A DNA stretch of 33,247 nucleotides from Mesorhizobium loti CJ3sym (lineage in GTDB: Bacteria > Pseudomonadota > Alphaproteobacteria > Rhizobiales > Rhizobiaceae), in contig NZ_AXAL01000044.1 in NCBI RefSeq assembly GCF_000472785.1, forward strand, positions 203 to 33,449, written 5' to 3'. Every line of letters starts with the position of its first letter. Position 1 is the stretch's first letter. The notes under the pieces are model-generated. The model was not told where the DNA came from. It searched no databases and was given only the letters and a program-made list of their open reading frames with translations. This document shows, piece after piece, positions 25,622 through 33,247 of the stretch. Made by a program: the position numbers and the translations under genes.

Positions 25622-26800
25622 TCAAGTGCATGAGAAGAGCTTGCGCTCCATGCAGGTTAGGCGTTCCGGGCCTTGTTCCGTCACCAGCACGGTCTCGCTA
25701 AAGCCCATACCGGCTGCCATCATCAGCATATGAAATACCATTCCCGGCTCCAGGACCCATTCCACGCCCGGCACGAACTCGCGGATAAATTCGCCGGCGG
25801 AGGGGCGGTAGTTGAGACCAAGCGAATAACCGGAACGGTTGGTATATGTCTTGCGAAGCCCCGTTGCCAGCAGCGGCTCGCGGCAAGCTCGGTCAATCAC
25901 GCTGGCTGGTGTGCCCGGCCGCATCAACGCGATGGCATCGTCTTGCACGCGGATGATTGTCTCAGCGATGTGCTGCTGCTCAGCGCTGGGCTGCCCAACA
26001 ATGGCGGTACGCATCAAACGTGCCCAGTAATGTTGATGTAGCCCGTTGAGCTCAAAGTAGACAGTATCACCTCGTTCCAAGCGACGGTCCGAATAGCCGC
26101 CATGTATGAGATTTGTTCGATTGCCGGAAGTGATGACACCGCCCAGCCCCATCGCCGGCGACCCGCCTTTCACCAATGCGCTCCACACCTCATTGGCAAT
26201 CTGCCGCTCCGTGACACCGAGTGCGATAGCCTCGATGCCAGCATGCATGCCTGCTTCAACCAAGCGCGAGGCGCCCCGCAGATAATCTATTTCTCGCGGC
26301 GATTTTATCAGGCGGAGGTGGTCGACAATGCGCGGCTCTGCGACAACGCTTGCATCGCACAGCACCCTCTGCAGTACCGTCCGTCGTTCCGGTGTCAAGA
26401 ACCATGAGTGGTCATCCACACCTACCCGTCCTTCTGCCGAGCCGAGGCCTTCCAGAGCTCTGCGCGCCGTGTCGAGCCAAGCGGCGAGCGGATCTGCAAC
26501 ATCTGAATAGGTCGCGTGGCTTTTCACCCAGGACGTACTTTGCGCCGCCGGGACTTCCACATCACGCAAGATCAGCACCGGGTCGCCGCTGCCGGGAACC
26601 GCTAAAGCATGGTAGGAAAAATAACCAACACCATGTAGACCACTGAGATAGTAGATGTTTTCAGGCTGATGTAGGAGTAGCACTGGAAGATCGTGCTTTA
26701 CCATCTCTTCCTGCGTGCGCTGCACCCGCGCCCGATATTCCTCTGCAGGGAAATTCATCTCGGTGTTAACAGGTTCATTCAGCGTCGGAGATGTATTCAT
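25622..26800 (-). CDS. M24-family hydrolase, creatinase/ectoine-hydrolase-like
   Basis: Intact, 392 residues, last gene of the minus-strand transporter operon (6 bases after the permease stop). Residues 1-150 are the creatinase N-terminal domain and the rest the pita-bread fold. The usual metal-ligand motif D-G-x(n)-SD-TRT is replaced by YFELNGLHQHYWARLMRTAI, and the C-terminal region has GYSLGLNYRPSAGEFIREFV, VLEPGMVFHMLMMAAGMGFS and ETVLVTEQG. Loss of the two aspartates while the GYSLG, EPGM and SETVLV motifs remain is as in creatinase and DoeA (ectoine hydrolase), which use a metal-free amide or guanidine hydrolysis. It lacks a signal peptide, so it acts in the cytoplasm on the imported compound. 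The substrate is inference. Copies of this gene lie at both window ends. Confidence 0.8.
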   Translation of the reverse strand: MNTSPTLNEPVNTEMNFPAEEYRARVQRTQEEMVKHDLPVLLLHQPENIYYLSGLHGVGYFSYHALAVPGSGDPVLILRDVEVPAAQSTSWVKSHATYSDVADPLAAWLDTARRALEGLGSAEGRVGVDDHSWFLTPERRTVLQRVLCDASVVAEPRIVDHLRLIKSPREIDYLRGASRLVEAGMHAGIEAIALGVTERQIANEVWSALVKGGSPAMGLGGVITSGNRTNLIHGGYSDRRLERGDTVYFELNGLHQHYWARLMRTAIVGQPSAEQQHIAETIIRVQDDAIALMRPGTPASVIDRACREPLLATGLRKTYTNRSGYSLGLNYRPSAGEFIREFVPGVEWVLEPGMVFHMLMMAAGMGFSETVLVTEQGPERLTCMERKLFSCT

Positions 26801-26806
26801 TGGAGA

Positions 26807-28618
26807 CTATCTCACTTGTTGGGCTTGCCGTTCACCCGCTTGGCGGAATATGGCCACACTGACATAGATAAAAATCGTGAACGCGATCAATAGACTGGAC
26901 ACCGCAGCAATCGTTGGCGTGATCTCTTCCCGAATTCCCGACCACATTTTGATCGGCAGAGTAGTAGTATCTGGGCCACTCAAGTAAAGTGATAGCACGA
27001 CCTCATCGAACGATGATAAGAATGCAAAAAATCCGGAGACTATCAAAGCTGGACGAATAAGAGGGAGCACGATTCGCCATATCGTAACGACCCTTGACGC
27101 TCCCAAACTAGCAGCCGCATATTCAAGTATTATATTTTGTGATTGTAGACTTGCGGCGACGATCAACACTACTAGTGGAACGGCGCCTATGCTGTGCGCC
27201 GTCACAAGCGCGAACGACGTGTTGATAAGATGCAGTCGCGCAAAGAGAAAGTAGAGAGCCACCGCATTAACAATCGACGGCACGATCATCGGTGCGAGCA
27301 AGAGCTGGTATCCGATTCGGCGCATTCGCGGGCTGCCGCGCACGAGTGCCATTGCAGCCGCTGAACCAATGGCAAGACTTAGACATGCCACAGCTATTCC
27401 AACTCCCAAACTCTCCCAGGTCGCAGAAACCCACGCAGCGCTAGTGAAATAGGCCTGGTACCATTGCAGCGACAGGCCGGGGGGCGGAAAGTCGAGGAAG
27501 CGCGAAGAGCTGAATGAGATCGGGACAATGATTAGGATCGGGCTGACAAGGAAGGCAACAAGGAGCAAGCTTAATCCGCGCAGCAGCTTTCTGCCCGGCG
27601 CCAGACGCTCCCAGCCTCTACCGATACCGGCGGGAAAGCGGATTCCATGTCCGACGCCACGCACTAAGGCGGCAACGAAATCAATGAGTTGAATGTATGC
27701 GCTAGTTGAATGACGCGCGGTGTGGCCCGCAGAGTGGGCAGTACTCTGATTAGAACTGAGCAGGCGCTCGCTATCGACGAAACGGTTGGAAATCGAATAA
27801 AGTACGAGCGTGATCGCAAGCAGCACGGTGGCAGCGGTGGCCGCAAGCGGCCAATTGAGCGTGCCGTTTACATAACTGTCGATTTGCATTGGCAGTATCA
27901 TCGTGTTCGGACCGTCGAGCAGTACGGGCGTGATGTAGAACCCAAGTGCGAACACGAAGACCAGTAGGCCGGCTGCGATAACACCCGGAGCGCTCAACGG
28001 AAAGAACACGCGCCAAAAATTTTGTGCCGCGGAGGCTCCTAGAGAGGCAGCAGCACGCGTCAGACTGTATGGAATCCCTTTCATCACGCTAATGAGCACC
28101 AGCACCGTATAGGGCATGAGGATGTAGACCATAGCTACGAGTACGCTGAACTGATTGTAGATAAGGTCGACAGGGCGCTCAGTAAGGCCAGTTGCCATTA
28201 GCAGCTGATTGATTACACCAAAACGCCCCAGAAGCACCATCCATGCATATGTGCGCACGAGGTAGCTGGTAAAGAACGGCAGAACGACCGCAAGCAGTAG
28301 CGCCGCGGCGACCCAAGTGCGCGCCGAGACTATCCAGTAGGCTAGCGGATAGCCTAGTAGAAGGCAGATCAATGTAACCTTTGTTGCGAGTGCGAAGGTG
28401 CGGGCTAGAATAATCCAGTTCGTTGGGTTATCCAAAAACTCGTGGTAATGCGCGAAGGTTGGCCCGGGATCGAGCAGGCTGAGAGAGAGCAGACCGGAAA
28501 GCGGGATGAAGAAGAAAACCCCAAGCAGAAGCGCTGCTGGAGCAAGTAAGAGCGAGGCTTCCCGGTTGTTGACCGGCCATGCGATGGCCGATCTCACAAC
28601 ATGGTATGGAGTAGCCAT
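26807..28618 (-). CDS. Fused ABC transporter permease (PotB and PotC-type halves in one chain)
   Basis: 603 residues made of two permease domains. Half 1 (about 20-290) starts with a hydrophobic helix (LLLAPAALLLGVFFFIPLSG) and holds an EAA loop, AAASLGASAAQNFWRVFFPL. Half 2 (about 345-590) has VSPILIIVPISFSSSRFLDF and a second EAA loop, AAASLGASRVVTIWRIVLPL. In most polyamine-type systems the two are separate genes, so the fusion is unusual, although known for iron(III) transporters (FbpB). The start ATG shares one base with the preceding stop (TAATG), implying tight coupling. About 12 membrane segments are expected. A second, decayed copy lies at 279-1420. Confidence 0.85.
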   Translation of the reverse strand: MATPYHVVRSAIAWPVNNREASLLLAPAALLLGVFFFIPLSGLLSLSLLDPGPTFAHYHEFLDNPTNWIILARTFALATKVTLICLLLGYPLAYWIVSARTWVAAALLLAVVLPFFTSYLVRTYAWMVLLGRFGVINQLLMATGLTERPVDLIYNQFSVLVAMVYILMPYTVLVLISVMKGIPYSLTRAAASLGASAAQNFWRVFFPLSAPGVIAAGLLVFVFALGFYITPVLLDGPNTMILPMQIDSYVNGTLNWPLAATAATVLLAITLVLYSISNRFVDSERLLSSNQSTAHSAGHTARHSTSAYIQLIDFVAALVRGVGHGIRFPAGIGRGWERLAPGRKLLRGLSLLLVAFLVSPILIIVPISFSSSRFLDFPPPGLSLQWYQAYFTSAAWVSATWESLGVGIAVACLSLAIGSAAAMALVRGSPRMRRIGYQLLLAPMIVPSIVNAVALYFLFARLHLINTSFALVTAHSIGAVPLVVLIVAASLQSQNIILEYAAASLGASRVVTIWRIVLPLIRPALIVSGFFAFLSSFDEVVLSLYLSGPDTTTLPIKMWSGIREEITPTIAAVSSLLIAFTIFIYVSVAIFRQAGERQAQQVR

Positions 28619-29733
28619 TAGCTAGCCGTCCATTTTATCCAGCGCTCAACGAGAATTTCTGTATTAGATTTGCCAGATAAATCTTTAGTTTCCCAGTATG
28701 ACAGGTCGCGGAAGAACTGTTTAGCAATGTTCTCAGGAGTTGTGGGAAGGTCTGCAGCAACCTTTGGGTCGATGTACTTGAAAGCCGCACGGTTCATTGG
28801 ACCATAGAAGATGAGATTGTTTAGACGCGCTTGCGCCTGCGCGGAGGCTTGGTAGGCCACAAACCGCATGGCCGCGGCCCGATTTTTTGCTCCCCGCGGC
28901 ACGACCCAGTAGACCGGGCTAAGCTCCCCCTCATTCCATTGGTAATCAACGGCGGCACCCTGTGTCTTCAGGGCTGCCATTCGACCATTATATGCCGAGG
29001 ACATCGAGACTTCACGGTTCGACAGGAGCTGACCGGGTTCGGCTCCGACACTCCAGAATTTGGTTATGTGCGACTTGATGCGATCGAGGGACGCGAATCC
29101 GGAGTCGAAGTCGATTGGATACAGCTTGTCCTTCGGCACCCCGGCCGCCAGCAATGCAAATTCGATTGTCGTGACATCCGAGTTCGAACACGTTTTAAGA
29201 GAGCGTGGCCCCGGAAACTTGTCGGCGTCCCAAAACTCAGCCCATGAGCGCGGGCGTGGCTTGTTCGCCGGGTATTCGGTCGTCGAGAACGCCATAACGG
29301 TGCTATAGACGTACGAGCCTACGCCGTATGTTGTCTTTGCTTCCGGCACAAGGTTGTCCAGTGTTTCCTTATCGAAAACGCCATAGTCTATTTCCTCGAG
29401 GTACTTTGACGCATCCGGTCGAAAAGCGAAGGTGTCGACCTCCGCTACATCCCACTGCACGTTGTTGCTGTCGACCTGCGCCTTGAGTTTCGCGTCATCT
29501 TCCGGGGACACGTAAGTCACCGTGATCCCTGTTTCTTGCTGGAAGGGATCAATTATTGCCTTGCGGATCGACTCCTCATAGGATCCACCGCCGGAGACTA
29601 CGACAAGTTTCGATTCTTGCGCCCGTAAAATGCCTGGAGCGCCAATCGCAAGCGCCGCTCCGCTGGTCGCAGTACCAATTAGCTTTAACGTCTGACGCCG
29701 GGTCGGTCGGCTGGGGTTGATGTTGTACGTCAT
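28618..29733 (-). CDS. Periplasmic substrate-binding protein of a polyamine-type ABC transporter
   Basis: 371 residues. The N-terminus, TRRQTLKLIGTATSGAALAI followed by GAPGILRAQ, is a twin-arginine (Tat) signal with an A-Q cleavage site. The mature part follows the PotD/family 1 layout: LVVVSGGGSYEESIRKAIID, VTYVSPEDDAKLKAQVDSNN, WDVAEVDTFAF and YWVVPRGAKNRAAAMRFVAY. The ATG has AAGGGA 8 bases upstream, which overlaps the ATPase stop TAA. Compounds in this family are usually putrescine, spermidine or related small cations, but the ligand cannot be read from the sequence. Confidence 0.85.
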   Translation of the reverse strand: MTYNINPSRPTRRQTLKLIGTATSGAALAIGAPGILRAQESKLVVVSGGGSYEESIRKAIIDPFQQETGITVTYVSPEDDAKLKAQVDSNNVQWDVAEVDTFAFRPDASKYLEEIDYGVFDKETLDNLVPEAKTTYGVGSYVYSTVMAFSTTEYPANKPRPRSWAEFWDADKFPGPRSLKTCSNSDVTTIEFALLAAGVPKDKLYPIDFDSGFASLDRIKSHITKFWSVGAEPGQLLSNREVSMSSAYNGRMAALKTQGAAVDYQWNEGELSPVYWVVPRGAKNRAAAMRFVAYQASAQAQARLNNLIFYGPMNRAAFKYIDPKVAADLPTTPENIAKQFFRDLSYWETKDLSGKSNTEILVERWIKWTAS

Positions 29734-29745
29734 GAGATCATTCCC

Positions 29746-30933
29746 TTATAAAGATACGATTGCCATACGATCTGCAGTTGCAGTAACGCCCGCGAAAGCT
29801 GACACCGCGACGCGATTATTGGGTTTGCCGGGGATTGATTGTTCCCCCTCATCAGAAAGAAGTCGTCCATCCCGCGCGTCCCAGCCAATTCTAACTTGTT
29901 GGTCGACATGGAATCGCTGAGATCGGGCGTGGCTCGGTGCTGCTAAAGTGAGAAACACTGGAATCTTTGCACGTAACCGAATACGATACTTAATGACATT
30001 TCCCTGGTAGACGGCCTCTTCGACCACACCTTCGAATTCATTATCAGTGCGAACGCCGGGGTCGAGAGGGATGATCTTGTCGGGTCGGATCATGAGGGTC
30101 ACAGCCCCCTGCAGGCTATCGGATCCCTGCCACATCGCTCGAATTTGCAGGCCGGCCAGGTCAAGGAGAGGGCCGTCTTTTCTACTTTCAACAATATGAG
30201 TGCGAAGGAAATTGGACTCGCCGATGAAACCTGCAACGAAGCGCGTTTGCGGAGTCTCATATATTTCTTCAGGCGTCCCGATTTGCTCGACGTTGCCCTT
30301 ATTCATCACCACGATTCGATCAGACATCGTGAGCGCTTCACTTTGATCGTGTGTGACGAAGACCACAGTTATTCCAAGGGACTTCTGAAGGCGCTTCAGC
30401 TCAAGCTGCATATGCTCGCGAAGCTGTTTGTCAAGCGCACCAAGCGGTTCGTCCATGAGGACTACGCCTGGGCGAAACACAAGTGCGCGAGCCAAGGCAA
30501 CTCGCTGCTGTTGGCCGCCGGATAACTCGTGCGGCATCCGCGCTTCATAGCCGCTCAGTTGAACAAGATCGAGCGCTTCGGCGACACCGGCTCGAAGTTC
30601 AGAGCCGGATACTCTGCGCATCTTGAGCGCAAATGCCACGTTCTCGAAAACGGATAGATGTGGAAATAGCGCATAATTCTGGAATACAACTCCGATGTTG
30701 CGTCTAGGCACGGGTAGCCCGGTTATTGGTCGGGCGCCGACAAAGATTTGGCCGGAGGTGGGCGTTTCGAACCCCGCGACCATCATCAACGTTGTCGTCT
30801 TGCCGGAACCACTTGGTCCGAGAAATGAGACAAATTCGCCGGCCTCGATTTGAACCGACAAGTCATTAACCCCTCGCACGCTGCCGTACTGTTTACAAAG
30901 TCGCTCTAACCGCAGCGGTTCACCTCTGGGCAT
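29746..30933 (-). CDS. ABC transporter ATPase, PotA/UgpC type
   Basis: 395 residues starting at the ATG at 30933, preceded by GGAGG and 5 bases. An in-frame GTG at 30945 overlaps this ribosome site and is unlikely to be the start. Walker A GPSGSGKTTTLMM, Q-loop VFQNYALFPHL, signature LSGGQQQRVALARAL, Walker B VVLMDEPLGALD and the H-loop FVTHDQSEALT are all intact. A TOBE domain occupies the C-terminal third (VTLMIRPDKI, and GVVEEAVYQGNVIKYRIRL). It is the first gene of the operon and energises the fused permease. A short frame overlaps its start (30920-30976). Confidence 0.9.
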   Translation of the reverse strand: MPRGEPLRLERLCKQYGSVRGVNDLSVQIEAGEFVSFLGPSGSGKTTTLMMVAGFETPTSGQIFVGARPITGLPVPRRNIGVVFQNYALFPHLSVFENVAFALKMRRVSGSELRAGVAEALDLVQLSGYEARMPHELSGGQQQRVALARALVFRPGVVLMDEPLGALDKQLREHMQLELKRLQKSLGITVVFVTHDQSEALTMSDRIVVMNKGNVEQIGTPEEIYETPQTRFVAGFIGESNFLRTHIVESRKDGPLLDLAGLQIRAMWQGSDSLQGAVTLMIRPDKIIPLDPGVRTDNEFEGVVEEAVYQGNVIKYRIRLRAKIPVFLTLAAPSHARSQRFHVDQQVRIGWDARDGRLLSDEGEQSIPGKPNNRVAVSAFAGVTATADRMAIVSL

Positions 30934-30976
30934 CGACGCCTCCACGTGAGGCTAATGGATGTGAATGAGACGTCAT
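30920..30976 (-). CDS. Possible 18-residue leader ORF overlapping the ATPase start
   Basis: ATG 30976 has AGAGGAG about 9 bases upstream, at least as good as the site of the ATPase itself. It reads MTSHSHPLASRGGVDAQR and stops at 30920, inside the ATPase gene in another frame. It contains no attenuator-like run of one amino acid. It may be accidental. Confidence 0.25.
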   Translation of the reverse strand: MTSHSHPLASRGGVDAQR

Positions 30977-31169
30977 GTCCCAGTTCTCCTCTTTTAGGCT
31001 ATCGGCGCGGTTGATCCGCACTCCTTCGGCGATCACGAGCGAAAGTATCGGTGATCATTTTCCACAACATCAACCTGCATTAAGCATCCTCTCCGAGGCG
31101 AAATGGCGTCAATGTGGGCGGCCTGTTGAAGAAAAATTCGCAAAAGAGCGTTGTGATTGAAATTTCTTA

Positions 31170-32072
31170 GAGTCCGTTTGGAAATTCATGGATGAGCGGT
31201 TCTTCGTAGCAGGTTGCCGCCCATGGCGACGAGGATCATGGCGTGAGAGACATCGATGCGCTGCTCGTACGAGGCGTCGCCATCGGGTCATCCAGCCGAA
31301 GGTGCGCTCGACGACCCAGCGACGGGGCAGAGCGTGGAAGCCCTTCTGGTCGTCGGATCGGCGGATGATGTCGATGACGAAGTCGAGATAGGCGGCCTTG
31401 TCCATGAGCTTGAGCCGATCGTAGGCGCCGTCGGCGAACAGATGCTTCACCCAGGGCCAGCGCTTGCGGATGCCGTCGAGAACGGCCTGCGCGCCGGCGC
31501 TGTCGGAGATGTCGGCTGGCGTCAGGTTGACCATCAAGAGCCGCCCGTCGGTATCGACTGCAATGTGGCGCTTGCGGCCGACGATCTTCTTGCCGGCGTC
31601 ATAGCCTCTTTGCGCGCCAGGGGCCGAAGCCTTCACCGACTGGCTGTCGATCACGCCCGCCGTGGGACTGGCCTCGCGCCCAGCCCGTTCGCGATCCAGC
31701 ATCAGCGTCACGTCGTGGATGGTCTGGAACAGAAAGCGCCGCGCCAGTTCACGGAACCAGCCATAGACCGTCTGCCAAGGCCCGAAGTGGATCGGCAGCA
31801 TCCGCCAGCCGCAACCGGAGCGGACCAGGTAGCGCACGGCGTTGATCACCTCCCGGAAATCAGCCTCGCGCGGACGGCCCCGACGCCGCCCGGGCTTGGG
31901 CATCAGCGGGGCGATCTGGTACCATTCTTCGTCCGTCAAATCAGACGGGTAACGCTTGGTCTTCTTGGCGATCTGGGCCATCCGCCCACGGCTCTGTTTG
32001 GTCCACATCCACAGCTTGAATCACAAATAGCCTCACCGCAAAACCCCAACCCTCGATTTTCCAAACGGCCTC
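31170..32072 (-). mobile_element. IS5-family (IS427-like) element with TTA target duplication
   Basis: A 903-bp element ending in inverted repeats GAGTCCGTTTGGAAA (31170) and, inverted, GAGGCCGTTTGGAAA (32072), one mismatch in 15. The 3-bp direct repeat TTA flanks it (31167-31169 and 32073-32075), matching IS427-group insertion at TNA. It carries one transposase gene on the minus strand and sits in the upstream region of the ABC operon, about 235 bases from the ATPase start. Confidence 0.9.
31186..31981 (-). pseudogene. IS5-family transposase, frameshifted at the C-terminus
   Basis: The ATG at 31981 gives MAQIAKKTKRYPSDLTDEEW; an upstream in-frame ATG exists at 32008. The DDE core reads GVIDSQSVKAS (Asp), KHLFADGAYDRLKL (Asp) and RRWVVERTFGWMTRWRRLVR (Glu). 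Near 31265 one base is lost: the original continues YEQRIDVSHAMILVAMGGNL and LRRTAHP to 31186, while the actual frame runs on to 31109. All three catalytic residues are upstream of the frameshift, so partial activity is conceivable. Confidence 0.85.
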
Positions 32073-32075
32073 TTA

Positions 32076-32679
32076 GCCGTCGGAGGCCTACACGCAGCAG
32101 GTCATACTCGATCGTATAGACACGCCCCTAGCAATGGAACCCAGCAAGTCGGCGAACCAAGGCATTCAGAGGCTCGGTGACCGCGTTTTGGCCACCAGCG
32201 CCTCGTTGTACATAGGCGTCACCCCTTTGACCCAAGACTTGTCAACTCTCTCACGATGGTAGATCACATTTGCAAGCTTATGGAGAGTATGGGGATAGAT
32301 CGCGCCTCTTGCTAAAACGCGCAAAGTGTATCCCGGCAAATTCCTGTATAATATGGACCGACTGAGCGCTGCAATGGCATACGTGAATTTGAAGTTAATT
32401 CGCTCTGGTATTATTCGTGGAACAGCACGGCGCGGAGCTGAGCCAAAAACTCTGTCGAAAACTTTCCACCGCCTCTAAGCACGACGCTAAAAATACAATG
32501 AAGTACCGTCATTACTTCCTCTGCCTTAAGTAGGGAAAATGATCGGAAGTGCGTCAGCTTTTTCGATTGGCGCAGATAGGGGAGCCGGACAAAAGTAACC
32601 TCCTGCCCTCCCTTGTTCTTGTTTACATTGCTAACGATACCTATGACCGGTCGCATGAGTTTAGCCATCTTCTGGGATT
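32076..32679. other. 604 bases without a supported gene
   Basis: A minus-strand stretch at about 32085-32215 reads GQNAVTEPLNALVRRLAGFH, a stop, then GRVYTIEYDLLRVGLRR, faintly like a C-terminal part of an ISL3-type transposase, but too short to call. Bases 32230-32560 are AT-rich. A 92-codon frame at 32411-32689 starts in the M24 gene's last codons and looks like chance. Confidence 0.4.
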
Positions 32680-33247
32680 TCAGGTGCACGAGAAGAGCTT
32701 GCGCTCCATGCAGGTTAGGCGTTCCGGGCCTTGTTCCGTCACCAGCACCATGTCGCTGAAGCCCATCCCGCCTGCCATCATCAGCATATCAAACACCATT
32801 CCCGGCTCCAGGACCCATTCCACGCCCGGCACGAACTCGCGGATAAATTCGCCGGCGGAGGGGCGGTAGTTGAGACCAAGCGAATAGCCGGAACGGTTGG
32901 TATATGTCTTGCGCAGCCCCGTTGCCAGCAGCGGCTCGCGGCAAGCTCGGTCAATCACACTGGCTGGTGTGCCCGGCCGCATCAACGCGATGGCATCGTC
33001 TTGCACGCGGATGATTGTCTCAGCGATGTGCTGCTGCTCAGCGCTGGGCAGCCCAACAATGGCGGTACGCATCAAACGTGCCCAGTAATGTCGATGAATC
33101 CCGCTGAGCTCAAGATAGACCGTATCGCCACGCTCCAATTGCCGGTCGGTATAGGATCCGTGTAAAAGATTTGTCCGATTGCCGGAAGTGATGACACCGC
33201 TAAGCGGCATTTCCGCCCCGGCGTTCACCAATGCGCCGAACACGGTG
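32680..33247 (-). CDS. M24-family hydrolase, C-terminal part, runs off the right edge
   Basis: A third copy of the operon's M24 gene, read to the window edge. It keeps the altered metal region YLELSGIHRHYWARLMRTAI, the GYSLGLNYRPSAGEFIREFV stretch and the ending GPERLTCMERKLFSC. About 290 bases (32802-33091) are nearly identical to 25744-26033 (4 differences seen), while both flanks differ at many positions. The frame is open with no lesion. The start is outside the window, so whether this copy stands in its own transporter operon cannot be seen. Confidence 0.8.
   Translation of the reverse strand, partial: TVFGALVNAGAEMPLSGVITSGNRTNLLHGSYTDRQLERGDTVYLELSGIHRHYWARLMRTAIVGLPSAEQQHIAETIIRVQDDAIALMRPGTPASVIDRACREPLLATGLRKTYTNRSGYSLGLNYRPSAGEFIREFVPGVEWVLEPGMVFDMLMMAGGMGFSDMVLVTEQGPERLTCMERKLFSCT

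Noticed and set aside
32411..32689. 92-codon minus-strand frame after the M24 copy
   Set aside because: It begins inside the M24 gene with GTG, has no domain and no good ribosome site.
1..33247. CRISPR arrays, tRNA or rRNA genes
   Set aside because: The only tandem repeats found belong to IS21 ends and RIT ends; no cloverleaf or rRNA sequence was recognised.

Overview
The window looks like accessory DNA of a rhizobium-type alphaproteobacterium (Hyphomicrobiales), probably part of a symbiosis island or symbiotic plasmid. This placement rests on the IS types (IS3/IS407, IS21, IS66, IS110/IS1111, IS5/IS427), the remnants of a Trb-type conjugation system, two tyrosine-recombinase-trio (RIT) elements and a polyamine-type ABC transporter. 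No ribosomal, tRNA or housekeeping gene is present, so genus is inference.

Left part (1-3.9 kb, minus strand): the start of an M24 peptidase gene running off the edge, a decayed fused ABC permease (a paralogue of the intact one at 26.8-28.6 kb), and two SAM-dependent methyltransferase genes. From 3.9 to 7.35 kb lies a gene graveyard on the plus strand: the 3' end of a methylmalonyl-CoA mutase gene, then trbL-like and trbF remnants, then a degraded operon with a TRAFAC/double-GTPase-like protein and associated ORFs.

From 7355 to 15240 there is one IS3-family element (4-bp target duplication CACC, matching terminal repeats) opened by three further insertions: a serine-recombinase element (7552-10193) and an IS110/IS1111 element (10929-12284) in or before orfB, and an IS21 element (12383-15003, 7-bp duplication CTTCAGG) in orfA. 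Removing it rejoins the overlapping ends of two ORFs of the GTPase operon. A GlxA/AraC-type regulator follows (15892-17031).

From 17.4 to 24.9 kb a single IS66 tnpC gene is broken by two RIT elements in opposite orientation: RIT1 (17537-20709, genes decayed, 46-bp perfect inverted ends) and RIT2 (about 21348-24771, three intact overlapping recombinase genes). An IS110 C-terminal fragment follows.

The right part holds the one clearly functional metabolic unit, a minus-strand operon of ABC ATPase, Tat-exported binding protein, fused double permease and a creatinase/ectoine-hydrolase-like M24 protein (30933 to 25622). It probably imports a small cationic or amide compound and hydrolyses it in the cytoplasm. 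An IS5/IS427 element (31170-32072, TTA duplication) lies upstream, and another copy of the M24 gene runs off the right edge. Three M24 copies and two permease copies show that this catabolic module was duplicated and is decaying at one locus.
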